From assembly GCA_947359465.1 (NCBI GenBank), contig OX375881.1:72439914-72503913 (forward strand): a DNA stretch of 64,000 bases. The letters run 5' to 3'. This document shows, piece by piece, positions 31,306 to 43,500 of this stretch. Position numbers and translations under genes: made by a program. Within the stretch, counting starts at the first letter, position 1. Every line of letters starts with the position of its first letter. The notes beneath the pieces were generated by a model. It ran no database searches. It was not told where the DNA came from and worked only from the letters and a program-made list of their open reading frames with translations. Source of the DNA: Metellina segmentata (taxonomy: Eukaryota; Arthropoda; Arachnida; Araneae; Tetragnathidae).

Positions 31306-32790
31306 TTACAAACCTATCAATTTCCTTAAAATCCAAATCGAAAACTGATAAATGAACTTTTTGCGATAATGCCACCACAGGAATGATAATCGCCTAATCC
31401 ACCCCCTTTCTTGGGTACCGATCAATTGATTTAACTTGTTACTCTTCCCCCAATAAAAAGTAACCCCCCACATTTTAGATTGAGGGTATCTCATGGTCTT
31501 TCGTGCCACCCCTGCTCGCACTGAACTCCCGTGTAAATTTACCCTTCCTCTTGTCTTCTCTATCACCGCCTGATTATCCGTCAAACTCTCCGAAGCCCCT
31601 CCTAACCTTTCTGGACTGCGCTTCAAGAGAACTATTCGTTGACGAATCTTCCTCCGCAAACCGATCTCTCGACTATCCGTCTTTATTCCGCGTCGCTTAA
31701 ATCCAGTGTCCAAGAACGACTTGGATAAAATCTCACCCTTATGTTTTTCCCTGTGCGACTTTGGCGTTTCAGACAAGCACTCCTTTACCTCCGATTTCCC
31801 GTTCTCTCCGAGACCCAAACTATCTTTCTCTAGCCCATGCTGCTTAACTCCCATATTGTCACCGAACGCCTTGGGCAAAATTTCACTCTCGTGTTTTCCC
31901 TCACACAACTGTGGATTTACGGAGAAGTGCTGGTTTCCACCCCCTTTCCGAGACCTTCGCCTTTTCCCATTCACGCGACTACATCTGTGGCTCTCCCCCT
32001 CCTTGGAAGTAATAACTTCACCAGGAATGTCCGTTTGCTCCCTTCCCAATGAGTCCGTTGGGTCATCTACCTCGCCTTGTGTCTTTTTGTGACCTTCAGC
32101 CACCTCCCCCTGGGCCGCGAGAGCGTTTCTCTCCGTCTCTTCGCCCACGAGTTCTTTTTCCCGTTCCATGTCCTGCGAAGTTTCTGATTCCCCCTTCACA
32201 TCCTTTGGGGTAGGGTCAGTTCTATTTTCCTGCCCTTTCCTCCCCTCCTGAGAGAGATCGCTCCTTTCCTTATCTTCACTAGTTCCTCCTTCCGTTCTTT
32301 CTACACCTTTCTCCAGCATTTCTAACACCCTCCATTTCATTTCATAAACGGACAATCTCTCTTCAGCCTTTTCCTGAGCAGCTTTATACCTTTTTTCGGC
32401 CAATATCAAATACCTTCTAGCCTCTGCCCTTGCTACTTTTACATGCCCCTCTACTTCTCCAAATTCCTTTCTCGGTTCTATTTGAGCCATTATCCGGCTA
32501 CATTCCAACTCTCCTTCAGCATTTATCTGATCCCTTACCGCCTCTCTCCATTCCAATTGGGCTTCTCTCCAACCCCTTAGCGCCTCCTTTTCAGCTTCTC
32601 TTTTCTCTCTTAAAATCCTATCATTAACAATAGATGTCACGAACACTTCTACAAATTCTGCATCGTATGATTTAGAATCCTCTATTATTCTTTTCAATTG
32701 ACACCTATTCGCATTTGAAGGAACGTCTTCCCCCATTTCAATTGCCACATATATCATCTCCTCTATCCTCGCTCCCTCAAAATATGCCAT
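31306..32790 (-). CDS. Gag-like protein, unit 2 (494 aa)
   Basis: Second copy of the ORF, again opening with ACCATGG at 32790 (the frame extends upstream to 32841 without another ATG). Identical to the unit-1 protein except for one Ser/Ile change (C at 31586). Both copies stay fully open, indicating recent duplication or recent function. Confidence 0.65.
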   Translation of the reverse strand: MAYFEGARIEEMIYVAIEMGEDVPSNANRCQLKRIIEDSKSYDAEFVEVFVTSIVNDRILREKREAEKEALRGWREAQLEWREAVRDQINAEGELECSRIMAQIEPRKEFGEVEGHVKVARAEARRYLILAEKRYKAAQEKAEERLSVYEMKWRVLEMLEKGVERTEGGTSEDKERSDLSQEGRKGQENRTDPTPKDVKGESETSQDMEREKELVGEETERNALAAQGEVAEGHKKTQGEVDDPTDSLGREQTDIPGEVITSKEGESHRCSRVNGKRRRSRKGGGNQHFSVNPQLCEGKHESEILPKAFGDNMGVKQHGLEKDSLGLGENGKSEVKECLSETPKSHREKHKGEILSKSFLDTGFKRRGIKTDSREIGLRRKIRQRIVLLKRSPERLGGASESLTDNQAVIEKTRGRVNLHGSSVRAGVARKTMRYPQSKMWGVTFYWGKSNKLNQLIGTQERGWIRRLSFLWWHYRKKFIYQFSIWILRKLIGL

Positions 32791-33659
32791 GGTGATCCCC
32801 GTGTAAACACAATCAATTTTAATAATAACACCCAGCTTCAATAATTACTCAAGTAAATACACAAAGATTTTTCAAACATGCACTTTGATGTTCCATATAA
32901 TTCCCCTAGTTACTCTATTAAATATGCAAACACTTTCAATAAGTAACTAATTATATTAAATACATCTGCATAATCTTACACTTTTATTTGCCCACAGTAA
33001 TTCCTAAAAACTATTCCTTAGCTGATGTTCATTACACATTAAATTCTACAATCCATAGCCCCATCAAAATAAATACACATCATAGCACAAATATAACAAT
33101 CATCCCCACCTTGCTTCTCATACATATATGTGTTAATCCCCCCTGTGTATTTAATGGCTCACTGGATCAATTCAGAAGGGACTTACCCCAGTACCCTTCA
33201 AGGTATGAGTTGACTGCAGAAGGCGCACTTCCATCCCTCCTCGCTTGTGAATAGCACATTCCTCAGACATATTTCCGGTTGTACACTAACGTTAGACATC
33301 AGACGTTAACCATCTCAGATCAGCCTCACAGCTTTTCCATCGCAAAACGCTCGAACCAGCATTTTCCTTCCATCGCCCTAGTCGACACCAAGCGCATCTC
33401 CAGGATCACTCTTCCGACGTAGACGTCCCTCGGTCCAGGATCGCTGCTATTCCATCACACGGTATCCGGTCACGTCGATCGCTTCCTCCAACGCTCCTGG
33501 TAAGCACCCAACAATTTTCCGGGTTGCGAAAAGGATCCCTCTTCCCAGGTGATGACTGCAATGGTCCAGTGTCGAAGGTTCGCGTTGAGGATAGAATTCA
33601 ATTCAGGAATTCTCTACAGCTGCTAGTGTAGTTCCCAGGATAGCTCCCTATCCCGAATC
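32791..33659 (-). other. Leader region of unit 2
   Basis: Copy of 28586-29454; no gene recognised. Confidence 0.5.
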
Positions 33660-34124
33660 CAGCAACAGTCCAGTTGCTCTTCCGAAAATGGTGCAAGTAT
33701 ATACAGTCCAGCAACAATCCAGTTGCTCTTCACGAAATGGTGCAAGACTATGGAATCCAGCAACAATCCAGTTGCTCTTCCGAAAATGGTGCAAGTATAT
33801 ACAGTCCAGCAACAATCCAGTTGCTCTTCACGAAATGGTGCAAGACTATGGAATCCAGCAACAATCCAGTTGCTCTTCCGAAAATGGTGCAAGTATATAC
33901 AGTCCAGCAACAATCCAGTTGCTCTTCACGAAATGGTGCAAGACTATGGAATCCAGCAACAATCCAGTTGCTCTTCCGAAAATGGTGCAAGTATATACAG
34001 TCCAGCAACAATCCAGTTGCTCTTCACGAAATGGTGCAAGTATATACAGTCCAGCAACAATCCAGTTGCTCTTCACGAAATGGTGCAAGACTATGGAATC
34101 CAGCAACAATCCAGTTGCTCTTCC
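33660..34124. repeat. 49-bp minisatellite, unit 2
   Basis: Same number and order of unit types as at 29455, including the hybrid, with one substitution (T at 33680 against A at 29475). The two internal regions were therefore copied as a whole. Confidence 0.9.
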
Positions 34125-34191
34125 TAAACCTCCAAAAATGGCACCGCGTCACCTCTTGCCGTTTGTTCTATACCATCACACAACTACACAA

Positions 34192-34208
34192 CCCCACTTC
34201 TGACACCA
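34192..34208 (-). other. Primer-binding site, tRNA-Leu, unit 2
   Basis: Same tRNA-Leu complement as in unit 1, four bases from LTR 3. Confidence 0.8.
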
Positions 34209-34212
34209 ATTA

Positions 34213-34587
34213 TGTCAGAGCGGCCCGAGCGATGTCTACTTTGCAAGACAATATGTGTAGTTGTGGCTAAGAACGGAGGGACACTGCTCACCAAATTTGG
34301 ACATACACGTTTTATTTGTATAACATTAAATGAAGTTTACGATATCTACACCGCATCGTCCGGTGCTTCAAAAAAAACACGTCTACTCCAAGACCGCTGG
34401 TTCCACCGTCTCCTGGCGAACGACCCTCTGGTTTTCCTCCCCTTCTTTTCATCCTCCGGGGTAGGGGCCAACCACCGAACACTCCGTAAGGGGGAGGGGT
34501 AATGCTTACTGAGAGAGGAATATAACAGGAGCCACAAGAACGACCGTTCTTATATGTGTCCATGACACCCGTCCGAAGATCGTAACA
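34213..34587 (-). repeat. LTR 3 (outer 5' LTR)
   Basis: 375 bp, flanked outward by CAGTT. Confidence 0.93.
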
Positions 34588-34675
34588 CAGTTTACATAAA
34601 TAAACATGGAAACTAATCATAATCGTTTTGTCTCCTATGAAACGGAGAGTAACATAATTTTTATCACTAATTGCA

Positions 34676-34765
34676 GCCTCGGTAGCGCAGTAGGCATCGC
34701 GTCAGTCTCATAATCACTCAACACGAGTAATATGAAGGTCGTGAGTTCGATCCTCACTCGGGGCA
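34676..34765 (+). tRNA. tRNA-Met(CAT), copy 75
   Basis: G22T and C40A leave one mismatch each in the D and anticodon stems; boxes intact. Confidence 0.5.
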
Positions 34766-35023
34766 GTTTTCTTTTGCTGATTATAATTTAAGAACCGACT
34801 GGTTTGAACTTTTACATTAAAATTTTCATGGCACATCACACAACTTTTCTTTTACACTATCGTTTATGAACAAGATTTAATTTCCTAATTTTAACCGTAT
34901 ACACTGAGCTCAACTGCCGCAATGATAAGTTAAAGCATTTTACATAAATGAACATTGAAACTAACTATAATAGTTTTGTCTCGTATGAAGGGAAGCGTAA
35001 TATAATTTTTATTACTAATTGCA

Positions 35024-35113
35024 GCCTCGGTAGCGCAGTAGGCAGCGCGTCAGTCTCATAATCCCTCGACACGAGTAATCTGAAGGTCGTGTGTTCGATC
35101 CTCACTCGGGGCA
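35024..35113 (+). tRNA. tRNA-Met(CAT), copy 76
   Basis: Only A52T in the T-stem (GTGTG). Confidence 0.65.
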
Positions 35114-35373
35114 GTTTCATTTTGCTGGTTATAATTTAAGAACAAACTGGTTCGATTTTTTGCCATTAAAAGTTTCACGCACATCACACAACTTTTCTTT
35201 TACACAATCGTTTATGAACAATGATTTAATTACTTAAAGTTTAACCGTATACACTGAAATCAACTGACGCAATGATAAGTTAAAGAATTTTACATAAATG
35301 AACATTGAAACTAACTATAATCGTTTTGTCTCGTATGAAAAGAAGCGAATTATACATTTTAGCACTAATTGGA

Positions 35374-35463
35374 TCCTCGGTAGTGCAGTAGGCAGCGCGT
35401 CAGTCTCATAATCACTCGACACGAGTGATCTGAAGGTCGTGAGTTCGATCCTCACTCGGGGCA
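35374..35463 (+). tRNA. tRNA-Met(CAT), copy 77
   Basis: G1T (mismatch with C72) and C11T; rest intact. Confidence 0.55.
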
Positions 35464-35721
35464 GTTTCTTCTGTTGATTATAATTTAAGAAACGACTGGT
35501 TTGAACTTTTAACATTAAAAGTTTGACGCACATCACACAATTTTTTTTTACACAATCGTATATGAACAATGACTTAATTATTTAAAGTTTAACCATATAC
35601 CCTGAGCTCAACCTAAGCAATGAAAAGTTTAAGCAGTTTACTTAAATGAACATGGAAACTAATAATTATCGTTTTGTCTCCTATGAAACGGAGTGTAACA
35701 TAATTTGTATCACTAATTGCA

Positions 35722-35811
35722 GCCTCGGTAGCGCAGTAGGAAGCGCGTCAGTCTCATAATCACTCGTCACGAGTAATCTGAAGGTCGTGAGTTCGATCCT
35801 CACTCGGGGCA
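35722..35811 (+). tRNA. tRNA-Met(CAT), copy 78
   Basis: Only C20A; intact. Confidence 0.85.
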
Positions 35812-36071
35812 GTTATCTTTTGCTGATTATAATTTAAGAACCGAATGGTTCGAACTTTTAATATTAACAGTTTCACGCCCATCACACAACTATTCTTTTA
35901 CACAATCGTTTATGAACAATGATTTAATTACTTAAAGTTTAATCATATACACTAAGCTCAACTGACGCAATTTTAAGTTAAAGCATTTTACATAAATGAA
36001 TATTGAAACTAACTATAATCGTTTTGTCTCGTATGAAGGGAAGCGTAATATAATTTTTATTACCAATTGCA

Positions 36072-36161
36072 TCCTCGGTAGCGCAGTAGGCAGCGCGTCA
36101 GTCTCATAATCCCTCGACACGAGTAATCTGAAGGTCGTGAGTTCGATCCTCACTCGGGGAA
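36072..36161 (+). tRNA. tRNA-Met(CAT), copy 79, U1-A72 pair
   Basis: G1T and C72A together keep the terminal acceptor pair as U-A. Other arms intact. Confidence 0.65.
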
Positions 36162-36421
36162 TTTTTCTTTTGCTGATTATAGTTTAAGAACCGACTGGTT
36201 CGAACTTTTAACATTAAAAGTTTCACGCCCATCACACAACTTTTCTTTTACACAATCGTTTATAAACAATGATTTAATAACTTAAAGTTTAACCGTATAC
36301 ACTGAGCTCAACTGCCGCAATGATAAGTTAAAGCATTTTACATAAATGAACATTGAAACTAACTATAATCGTTTTGTCTCGTATGAAAAGAAGCGAATTA
36401 TACATTTTATCACTATTTGGA

Positions 36422-36511
36422 GTCTCGGTAGCGCAGTAGGCAGCGCGGCAGTCTCATAATCACTCGACACGAGTGATCTGAAGGTCGTGAGTTCGATCCT
36501 TACTCGGGGCT
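36422..36511 (+). pseudogene. tRNA-Met copy 80
   Basis: C2T, T27G mismatch, G-U in the T-stem and discriminator T instead of A. Confidence 0.5.
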
Positions 36512-36770
36512 GTTTTCTTCTGCTAATTTTAATTTAAGAAACGACTGGTTTGAACTTTTAACATTGAAAGTTTGACGCACATCACACAATTTTTTTTTAC
36601 ACAATCGTATATGAACAATGAATTAATTATTTAAAGTTTAACCATATACCCTGAGCTCAACCTAAGCAATGAAAAGTTTAAGCAGTTTACTTAAATGAAC
36701 ATGGAAACTAATAATTATCGTTTTGTCTCCTATGAAACGGAGTGTAACATAATTTGTATCACTAATTTCA

Positions 36771-36860
36771 GCCTCGGTAGCGCAGTAGGAAGCGCGTCAG
36801 TCTCATAATCACTCGTCACGAGTAATCTGAAGGTCGTGAGTTCGATCCTCACTCGGGGCA
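36771..36860 (+). tRNA. tRNA-Met(CAT), copy 81
   Basis: Only C20A; intact. Confidence 0.85.
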
Positions 36861-37119
36861 GTTATCTTTTGCTGATTATAATTTAAGAACCGACTGGTTC
36901 GATTTTTTGCCATTAAAAGTTTCACGCACATCACACAACTTTTCTTTTACACAATCGTTTATGAACAATGATTTAATTACTTAAAGTTTAACCGTATACA
37001 CTGAGCTCAACTGACGCAATGATAAGTTAAAGAATTTTAAATAAATGAACATTGAAACTAACTATAATCGTTTTGTTGAGTATGAAAAGAAGCGAATATA
37101 CATTTTATCACTAATTGGA

Positions 37120-37209
37120 GCCTCGGTAGCGCAGTAGGAAGCGCGTCAGTTTCATAATCACTCGTCACGAGTTATCTGAAGGTCATGAGTTCGATCCTCA
37201 CTCGGGGCA
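37120..37209 (+). tRNA. tRNA-Met(CAT), copy 82
   Basis: C20A, C32T and G49A; intron ends GTT. Confidence 0.55.
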
Positions 37210-37468
37210 GTAATCTTTTGCTGATTATAATTTAAGAACCGACTGGTTTGAAATTTAACTTTAAAAGTTTCACGCCCATCACACAACTTTTCTTTTACAC
37301 AATCGTTTATGAACAATGATTTAATTACTTAAAGTTTAACCGTATACACTGAGCTCAACCTAAGCAATGAAAAGTTTAAGCAGTTTACTTAAATGAACAT
37401 GGAAACTAATCATAATCGTTTTGTCTCCTATGAAAGGGAGCGTAACATTATTTTTATCACTAATTGGA

Positions 37469-37556
37469 GCCTCGGTAGCGCAGTAGGCAGCGGCTGTCTC
37501 ATAATCACTCGACACGAGTAATCTGAAGGTCGTGAGTTCGATCCTCACTCGGGGCA
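37469..37556 (+). pseudogene. tRNA-Met copy 83, 2-nt deletion
   Basis: GCGCGTCAGT has become GCGGCTGT, breaking D and anticodon stems. B box intact. Confidence 0.65.
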
Positions 37557-37817
37557 GTTTTCTTTTGCTGATTATAATTTAAGAACAGACTGGTTTGAAC
37601 TTTTACATTAAAAGTTTCACGCACATCACACAACATTTTTTTTTTACACAATCGTTTATGAACAATGACTTAATTACTTAAAGTTTATCCATATACACTG
37701 AGCTCAACCTACGCAATGAAAAGTTAAAGCAGTTTACATAAATGAACATGGAAACTAATCATAATCGTTTTGTCTCCTATGAAACGGAGCGTAACATAAT
37801 TTATATCACTAATTGGA

Positions 37818-37907
37818 GCCTCGGTAGCGCAGTAGGCAGCGCGTCAGTCTCATAATCACTCGGCACGAGTAATCTGAAGGTCGTGAGTTATATCCTCAGA
37901 AGGGAAC
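37818..37907 (+). pseudogene. tRNA-Met copy 84, T-arm lost
   Basis: 3' part reads GTTATATCCTCAGAAGGGAACG; B box and acceptor pairing gone. Confidence 0.75.
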
Positions 37908-38167
37908 GTTTTCTTTTGCTGATTATAATTTAAGAACCGACTGGTTTGAAATTTTAACATTAAAAGTTTCACGCACATCACACAACTTTTTTTTTACACA
38001 ATCGTTTATGAAAAATGACTTAATTACTTAAAGTTTAACCGTATACACTGAGCTCAACTGACGCAATGAAAAGTATAAGCAGTTTACATAAATAAACATG
38101 GAAACTAATCATAATCGTTTTGTCTCCTATGAAACGGAGAGTAACATAATTTTTATCACGAATTGCA

Positions 38168-38257
38168 GCCTCGGTAGCGCAGTAGGCAGCGCATCAGTCT
38201 CATAATCACTCAACACGAGTAATATGAAGGTCGTGAGTTCGATCCTCACTCGGGGCA
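38168..38257 (+). tRNA. tRNA-Met(CAT), copy 85
   Basis: G26A and C40A (one anticodon-stem mismatch); T-arm intact. Confidence 0.55.
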
Positions 38258-38514
38258 GTTTTGTTTTGCTGATTATAATTTAAGAACCGACTGGTTTGAA
38301 CTTTTACATTAAAATTTTCATGCACATCACACAACTTTTCTTTTACACTATCGTTTATGAACAAGATTTAATTTCCTAATTTTAACCGTATACACTGAGC
38401 TCAACTGCCGCAATGATAAGTTAAAGCATTTTACATAAATGAACATTGAAACTAACTATAATCGTTTTGTCTCGTATGAAGGGAAGCGTAATATAATTTT
38501 TATTTCTAATTGCA

Positions 38515-38604
38515 GCCTCGGTAGCGCAGTAGGCAGCGCGTCAGTCTCATAATCCCTCGACACGAGTAATCTGAAGGTCGTGAGTTCGATCCTCACTCGG
38601 GGCA
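38515..38604 (+). tRNA. tRNA-Met(CAT), copy 86
   Basis: Identical to the reference copy. The downstream T-run is weak (GTTTCCTTCTG). Confidence 0.9.
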
Positions 38605-38800
38605 GTTTCCTTCTGTTGATTATAATTTAAGAAACGACTGGTTTGAACTTTTAACATTAAAAGTTTGACGCACATCACACAATTTTTTTTTACACAATCG
38701 TATATGAACAATGACTTAATTATTTAAAGTTTAACCATATACCCTGAGCTCAACCTAAGCAATGAAAAGTTTAAGCAGTTTACTTAAATGAACATGGAAA

Positions 38801-38805
38801 CTAAT
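38801..38805. repeat. Target-site duplication CTAAT, left
   Basis: CTAAT before the left LTR and again at 46483-46487. Confidence 0.93.
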
Positions 38806-39354
38806 TGTCATACGTTGACTAGGCCGTGATTGTGGTGATAATCATGCAAGTAAATTAAAGTCTTGCAAAAGAAACAGGACACATCAGGTAATCAAGAAAG
38901 AAAATATATTGTCACAGAATTCAAGTAAATTTTACATAATTGATCACAAATAAAAAATAGAGACAATCACTGCATTTTTAATTGAATAAAAATAAGAATG
39001 AAATTAAATTCAATAGACCTGTCCGGTGTCCAATCCATCCCCCAGCACTTCGATGGTGAGTATCTGAGTTCCAGATGCCCAGAGACAACTGTCGAAAAAA
39101 AAGTTATTTTTCCTCACTTGGCACACTTCAGCCCCCGTGATGCTTTCGCTATTTTCCCATTGGACCCCAAGGATAGCGTCCCCACGGCAGGCTGTCCATT
39201 CCGGCAGGGCTCATTGTTCGGGATTTTTTTCCGCGCGAATTCCGCCAACCCCACGCTACCCCCTTGTGGAGGTTTCGCTATCATGTTTCCCTTGAGGTCA
39301 ATGTTCGATGTGTGGAGGCGTCACTGGAGTGTGTGCTGCTTGCTTAGCTGGACA
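38806..39354 (-). repeat. Left LTR of Ty3/gypsy element (3' LTR)
   Basis: 549 bp, TGTCATACG to AGCTGGACA on the + strand. By eye identical to 45934-46482. The open frame at 38998 on the + strand lies in the LTR and is not a gene. Confidence 0.95.
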
Positions 39355-39365
39355 CTCTTCCCTCT
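39355..39365 (-). other. Polypurine tract of Ty3/gypsy element
   Basis: AGAGGGAAGAG on the minus strand, abutting the 3' LTR. Confidence 0.75.
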
Positions 39366-40505
39366 GACCAGAAAAGTGATCTAAAGACGTGAACATTCAC
39401 CTGGTTCCTGGCAGTATCAGTTCATCTGTAAAAGTGGTACATCACAATAGAAAGTCCTTGCGAGGCGGCTTGAATTGTGTTATTTAAGTTGCACTGTATA
39501 TTGGACACAGAAATGGAGCTAGGGATGGAGTGGACACAAAACATTTCAAGCATTATAGAAAAGTATATAATACTGTTGGTTTCTATAATAATATTAATAT
39601 ATTGCACAGGTAAACACAAGAATCTTAAATTCGACAGGGGTTTCATGAGAAATTGTTCACAAGTATGAGTTGTGAAAAGACATGTAAATTTGTCAAGAAA
39701 AATATAATAGAAAATGAGCACATCACTAGACTTACACAAAAACACAAATAGAATAAAATGTCTAGAATAAAATATGTACTGTTATAAAAAACCTTTTATA
39801 AATTCATGACGTTTGTAAATTGTAAACAGAAAATTATCGTGCCCTTTGTGGCACTGAATTGCGTGCTTGTTCATTACATCACGAATTGATGAGGACAAAA
39901 CAATTCCCAATATTACAGACCTTCACTTGTGAGGACTTGACAGGTTCGAACACAAACCTTTTAAAGAATAAAAATAAAGATAAAATGACCTAATCGGTAT
40001 GACAAATTTGAGCGACTACCTTTGGCAGAAACTACATAAAGAGTAGTACACTAGGTGTAGTGCTAAAAGCAATACACGTGATGAGGCAGTGTAATGTAAA
40101 CAGTTTGTAATACCAGTCTGGAGATGTTCACATATGTGATCAGGCTATGGAGAAAAATTGAAACAGGCATTATCAAAATGTTTACATGAAAGGATAGCTG
40201 ACCTGGGCTTCTGAAAATAAACAAACAAACGTGACTAACATTTTAAACCAAAAAAATGTTGCATTGTCCAACAGATCTGAAATCAAACGTAATTTTTTGA
40301 ATAAGAGGAACAAAGAATAACGAAAGAATCACTCATACTCACCGTGACGAAGCAGTGGGGGACAGGTGATTAATAAGTAAAAATGCAGTAATTGACTAAT
40401 ATGAAAAAAACTATTATGAAATACATGGTATTTGACGACACAAGCAAAATGTAATCACAAGTTAGTTTCAATAAGTATCATAATATGTTTACTTAAACAA
40501 GGATG
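39366..40505 (-). other. 3' untranslated region of Ty3/gypsy element
   Basis: About 1.1 kb, AT-rich, between the Pol stop and the polypurine tract. The longest minus-strand frame (39422-39745) has no ATG start and resembles no envelope protein. I see nothing else. Confidence 0.6.
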
Positions 40506-43500
40506 TTATGATCTGTTTCTCAACCAATATGCTGGAGGTAAAAGTTGTTTAGGTTGTGTGTTGGGTGTTTGTGAAGGTGTGATGTGTTGTAAGTGAAAAA
40601 ATCTTTTAGCTGACAGTTTAAGTCGATGCACATTGACCTTGATTGTTTCAGAAAATGGATTGTCAAGTTCCTTAATACAGCAGTTATGAGGATTTGGTTT
40701 GTTAACAACTTCATATGGTCCGAGGAACTTAGGTTTAAATGTATCAGTTGATTTTAGGTACACAATATCCCCAGTTTTGATATTTCTTTGAGATGACTTA
40801 TTTAATTTCTGTTCAGTCTCTTGATCTTGAGTGTTTTGTAAGTTATGCTGAACTTTAGCATAAAGTTGTTTGAGGGAAAGCAGCAGTTTATTTGTGTATT
40901 GATTCATTGGTAAAGTAGGTATTTCTTCTTCATGATTGAATGTGTCAAAAATTAATGACTGATTTCTTCCAAAGTGTAATAAATGAGGAGTTATTCCATG
41001 TGCAGAGTGCTTAGATGCATTGTAAATATGTTTATGAGCAGCAACTGCTATATCAAAGTCTATTTGATTGCTGGTAAGGGCTAGAAGAGTAGTTTTCAGA
41101 GCAGAGTTAATTCGTTCAGATTGACCATTAGCTTTTGGGTTATGTGGTGTTGTATGCATTACTTTAATTCCTAATGTGCTTGTAAGTTTTTCAAATATTT
41201 CAGAAGTAAACTGAGTGCCGAGATCAGATAATATCATAGCTGGTCTACCAAAGGTGGTTATATATTGTATCATAGATTTACATATTGTAGAAGCTTGTAT
41301 GTTCGTAATTGGATAAAGTTCAATATGTTTAGAAAAATGATCAATAACTGTGAAGATGTATTTGTTTTGAACGGGTCCAACGATGTCGATAGATACAAAT
41401 TCATTTGGTCTGTTAGGTATTGGAGTTTTTCCAAATGACGGTGATTTTCCATACTTGCGTTTATGTTTGCAGCACTCTTTGCATGATGAGACATAGTTTA
41501 CAGTGTCGGAAAACATTCCCTTCCAAAAATATCGTTCTTTTAACAATAGGTATGTTTTGTCTGTTCCACAGTGTGTAACGTGTATATTTTGTAAAGCACA
41601 CCTTTTTAATTTGTGGGGCATTACTATTGTTTTCAAGCAGACTTTTTCTTTATGTTCATTATGTTTGATGTCTAAGTGCATAAGGAGTTGAGTATTTGGG
41701 TCAATGTAAAAGTGTTCAAAATCTTTGTGTTTACAGTATTCTTGCTTCGTGAGTTCTTCCCTAACGTTACGAATCCATGTATCTTCCTCTTGGTGTTTAA
41801 GAATGTTTTGAGTGGTTAGTTCTTCTTTAATAAGGGTGGTGGCGGCAATAATTTCAGTATTTGCAGGGAGGATAGTGTTAGTTTCAGGAGGGGGTTGGCC
41901 CTCAGGTTCCCTTGAAATGTAGTCAGCCAAGTGATTAAGTTTCCCTTTTATGTGTTGGAATGTGTAGGAATACTCTGATAGTTCTAATAACCATCTGGCA
42001 ATGATGTTGGCAGGATTACTTAATTTTGTGAAGTACTGTAAGTTTTTGTGATCAGATATGATAACAAAATGTCTTCCATATAAAAATTCGTGAAAATATT
42101 TTACACTGTTGTGTATTGCCATAAGTTCTAACTTATTAGCGGGATACTTAGCTTCTGTTTGTGACAGTGAACGAGAGAAATATGCTACGGGACTTAATTC
42201 ATCGCTGTCTTCCTGCATTAATATTCCTGAGATAGCGACATTTGACGCATCAGTATTAAGGTAAAAGGGTTGATCCCATTTAGGTTGTTTGATAAAAGGT
42301 ACTTCGAAGAATAATTGTTGTATATGTGCGAATGCTTCTTGATGTTGTTGAGTCCATTTAAAGTCTTTGGAGCATGCTAAGTCGTTTAAAATTTTGATTT
42401 TATATGCATAGTTAGGAATTAGTTGGCGATAATATCCGCAAAGTCCGATAAATCTTTTTAGGTGTTTCTGGTTCTTTGGTGTTGAAAATTCTGTAATTTT
42501 ACGAGTGTTGTTAGTGCAAGGCATCAAGCCATCTTTATTGATCTTGAATCCTAGGTAGTCAATTTCTTTCAGAGCGAACTTGCATTTATGTGGTGCTAGT
42601 GTGAGGTTATTGTGTTGGAGCACTTGCAGAATATCCTTCAATTTGGAATTAAGATCTTCAATTGAATTAGCGCCTATAACAATGTCGTCTTGGTAGGCTT
42701 CTATTCCTGTGTGTTTAACTTTTTTAATGATAGAATCAATAAGTTTTTGGAAATAAGCACTGGCTGATTTAAGACCAAAAACCATTCTGTTAAACTGAAA
42801 GGTTCCCCATTGTGTAGTAAAAGATAGGTATTTTCTATATTGTTGTGGGAGTGCAATTTGCCAGTAAGCATTATTGAGATCAAGCACTGTGAAATATTGA
42901 TATCCAGATAAAGATCGGGTGATATCATTAATTTTTGGTAATGGGTATGTGCAACCTTCAACAATTTGGTTTAACAGGCGCAGGTCCAATGCTAACCTGA
43001 TAGATGGTTTGTCAATAGAGTGGTCTTTCTTCTTTACGAGAATCATAGGACAAGCCCATTCAGATGTTGTTTCTTGGATGATTCCAGCATGAATGAGTTC
43101 TTCTAAATGCTGTTTAGCATGATGTTGCAAGGCTTGAGGTATCGGATATGGTACGGAGGAAATTGGGTTTTCATGCTGTAGCTGTATTTTTGGTGTAACC
43201 AAGTCAGAATGACCAATGGTTGAAACCGATTTTGAGAAGACTTGTTTAAATTTTGAAACAGTTTGGAGAATTTGATTCTGATGGAGTTTATCAAGGTGTT
43301 GAATTTGGAAGTCCTTCACATTGAAGTCACGTATTCTTTGTTTATAAACCCTGTCATCTGCAGTAATGTTGTTGACATGATTATTGGTATTGTGTTGACC
43401 ATTCTGCTGTTGGTTTATGATATGAAAGTCTGTGTCAAGAACTCCAATTTTTGTTCCTTTGTTGACATGAATGTTCTTAGTACCAATGTTCCTTACAATG

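Larger units (their letters stand above)
25818..34587 (-). mobile_element. LTR retroelement, tandem LTR-int-LTR-int-LTR
   Basis: Three near-identical TGT...ACA LTRs (375, 376 and 375 bp) separate two internal regions of 3815 and 3829 bp. A single 5-bp duplication flanks the whole, so this is one insertion later doubled, not two. Read on the minus strand each unit runs LTR, tRNA-Leu primer site, minisatellite leader, Gag-like ORF, non-coding tail, polypurine tract, LTR. No protease, reverse transcriptase, RNase H or integrase motif is visible, so movement would need proteins from another element. The repeat step is 4205 bp. Confidence 0.93.
34588..38805 (+). repeat. tRNA-Met satellite array, block B (12 monomers)
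   Basis: Resumes the interrupted monomer at CAGTT. tRNA copies 75-86. Copies 75-76 and 85-86 are duplicates 3.49 kb apart (10 monomers). Ends at CTAAT, where the Ty3/gypsy element begins. Confidence 0.95.

Noticed and set aside
38998..39384. 128-aa frame (and 151 aa at 46126)
   Set aside because: Lies inside the Ty3/gypsy LTR on the opposite strand to the element; ends vary with flanking sequence.
39422..39745. Envelope-like third ORF in the Ty3/gypsy element
   Set aside because: The 107-codon frame has no ATG, no cysteine pattern or membrane layout of an envelope protein, and lies in AT-rich untranslated sequence.
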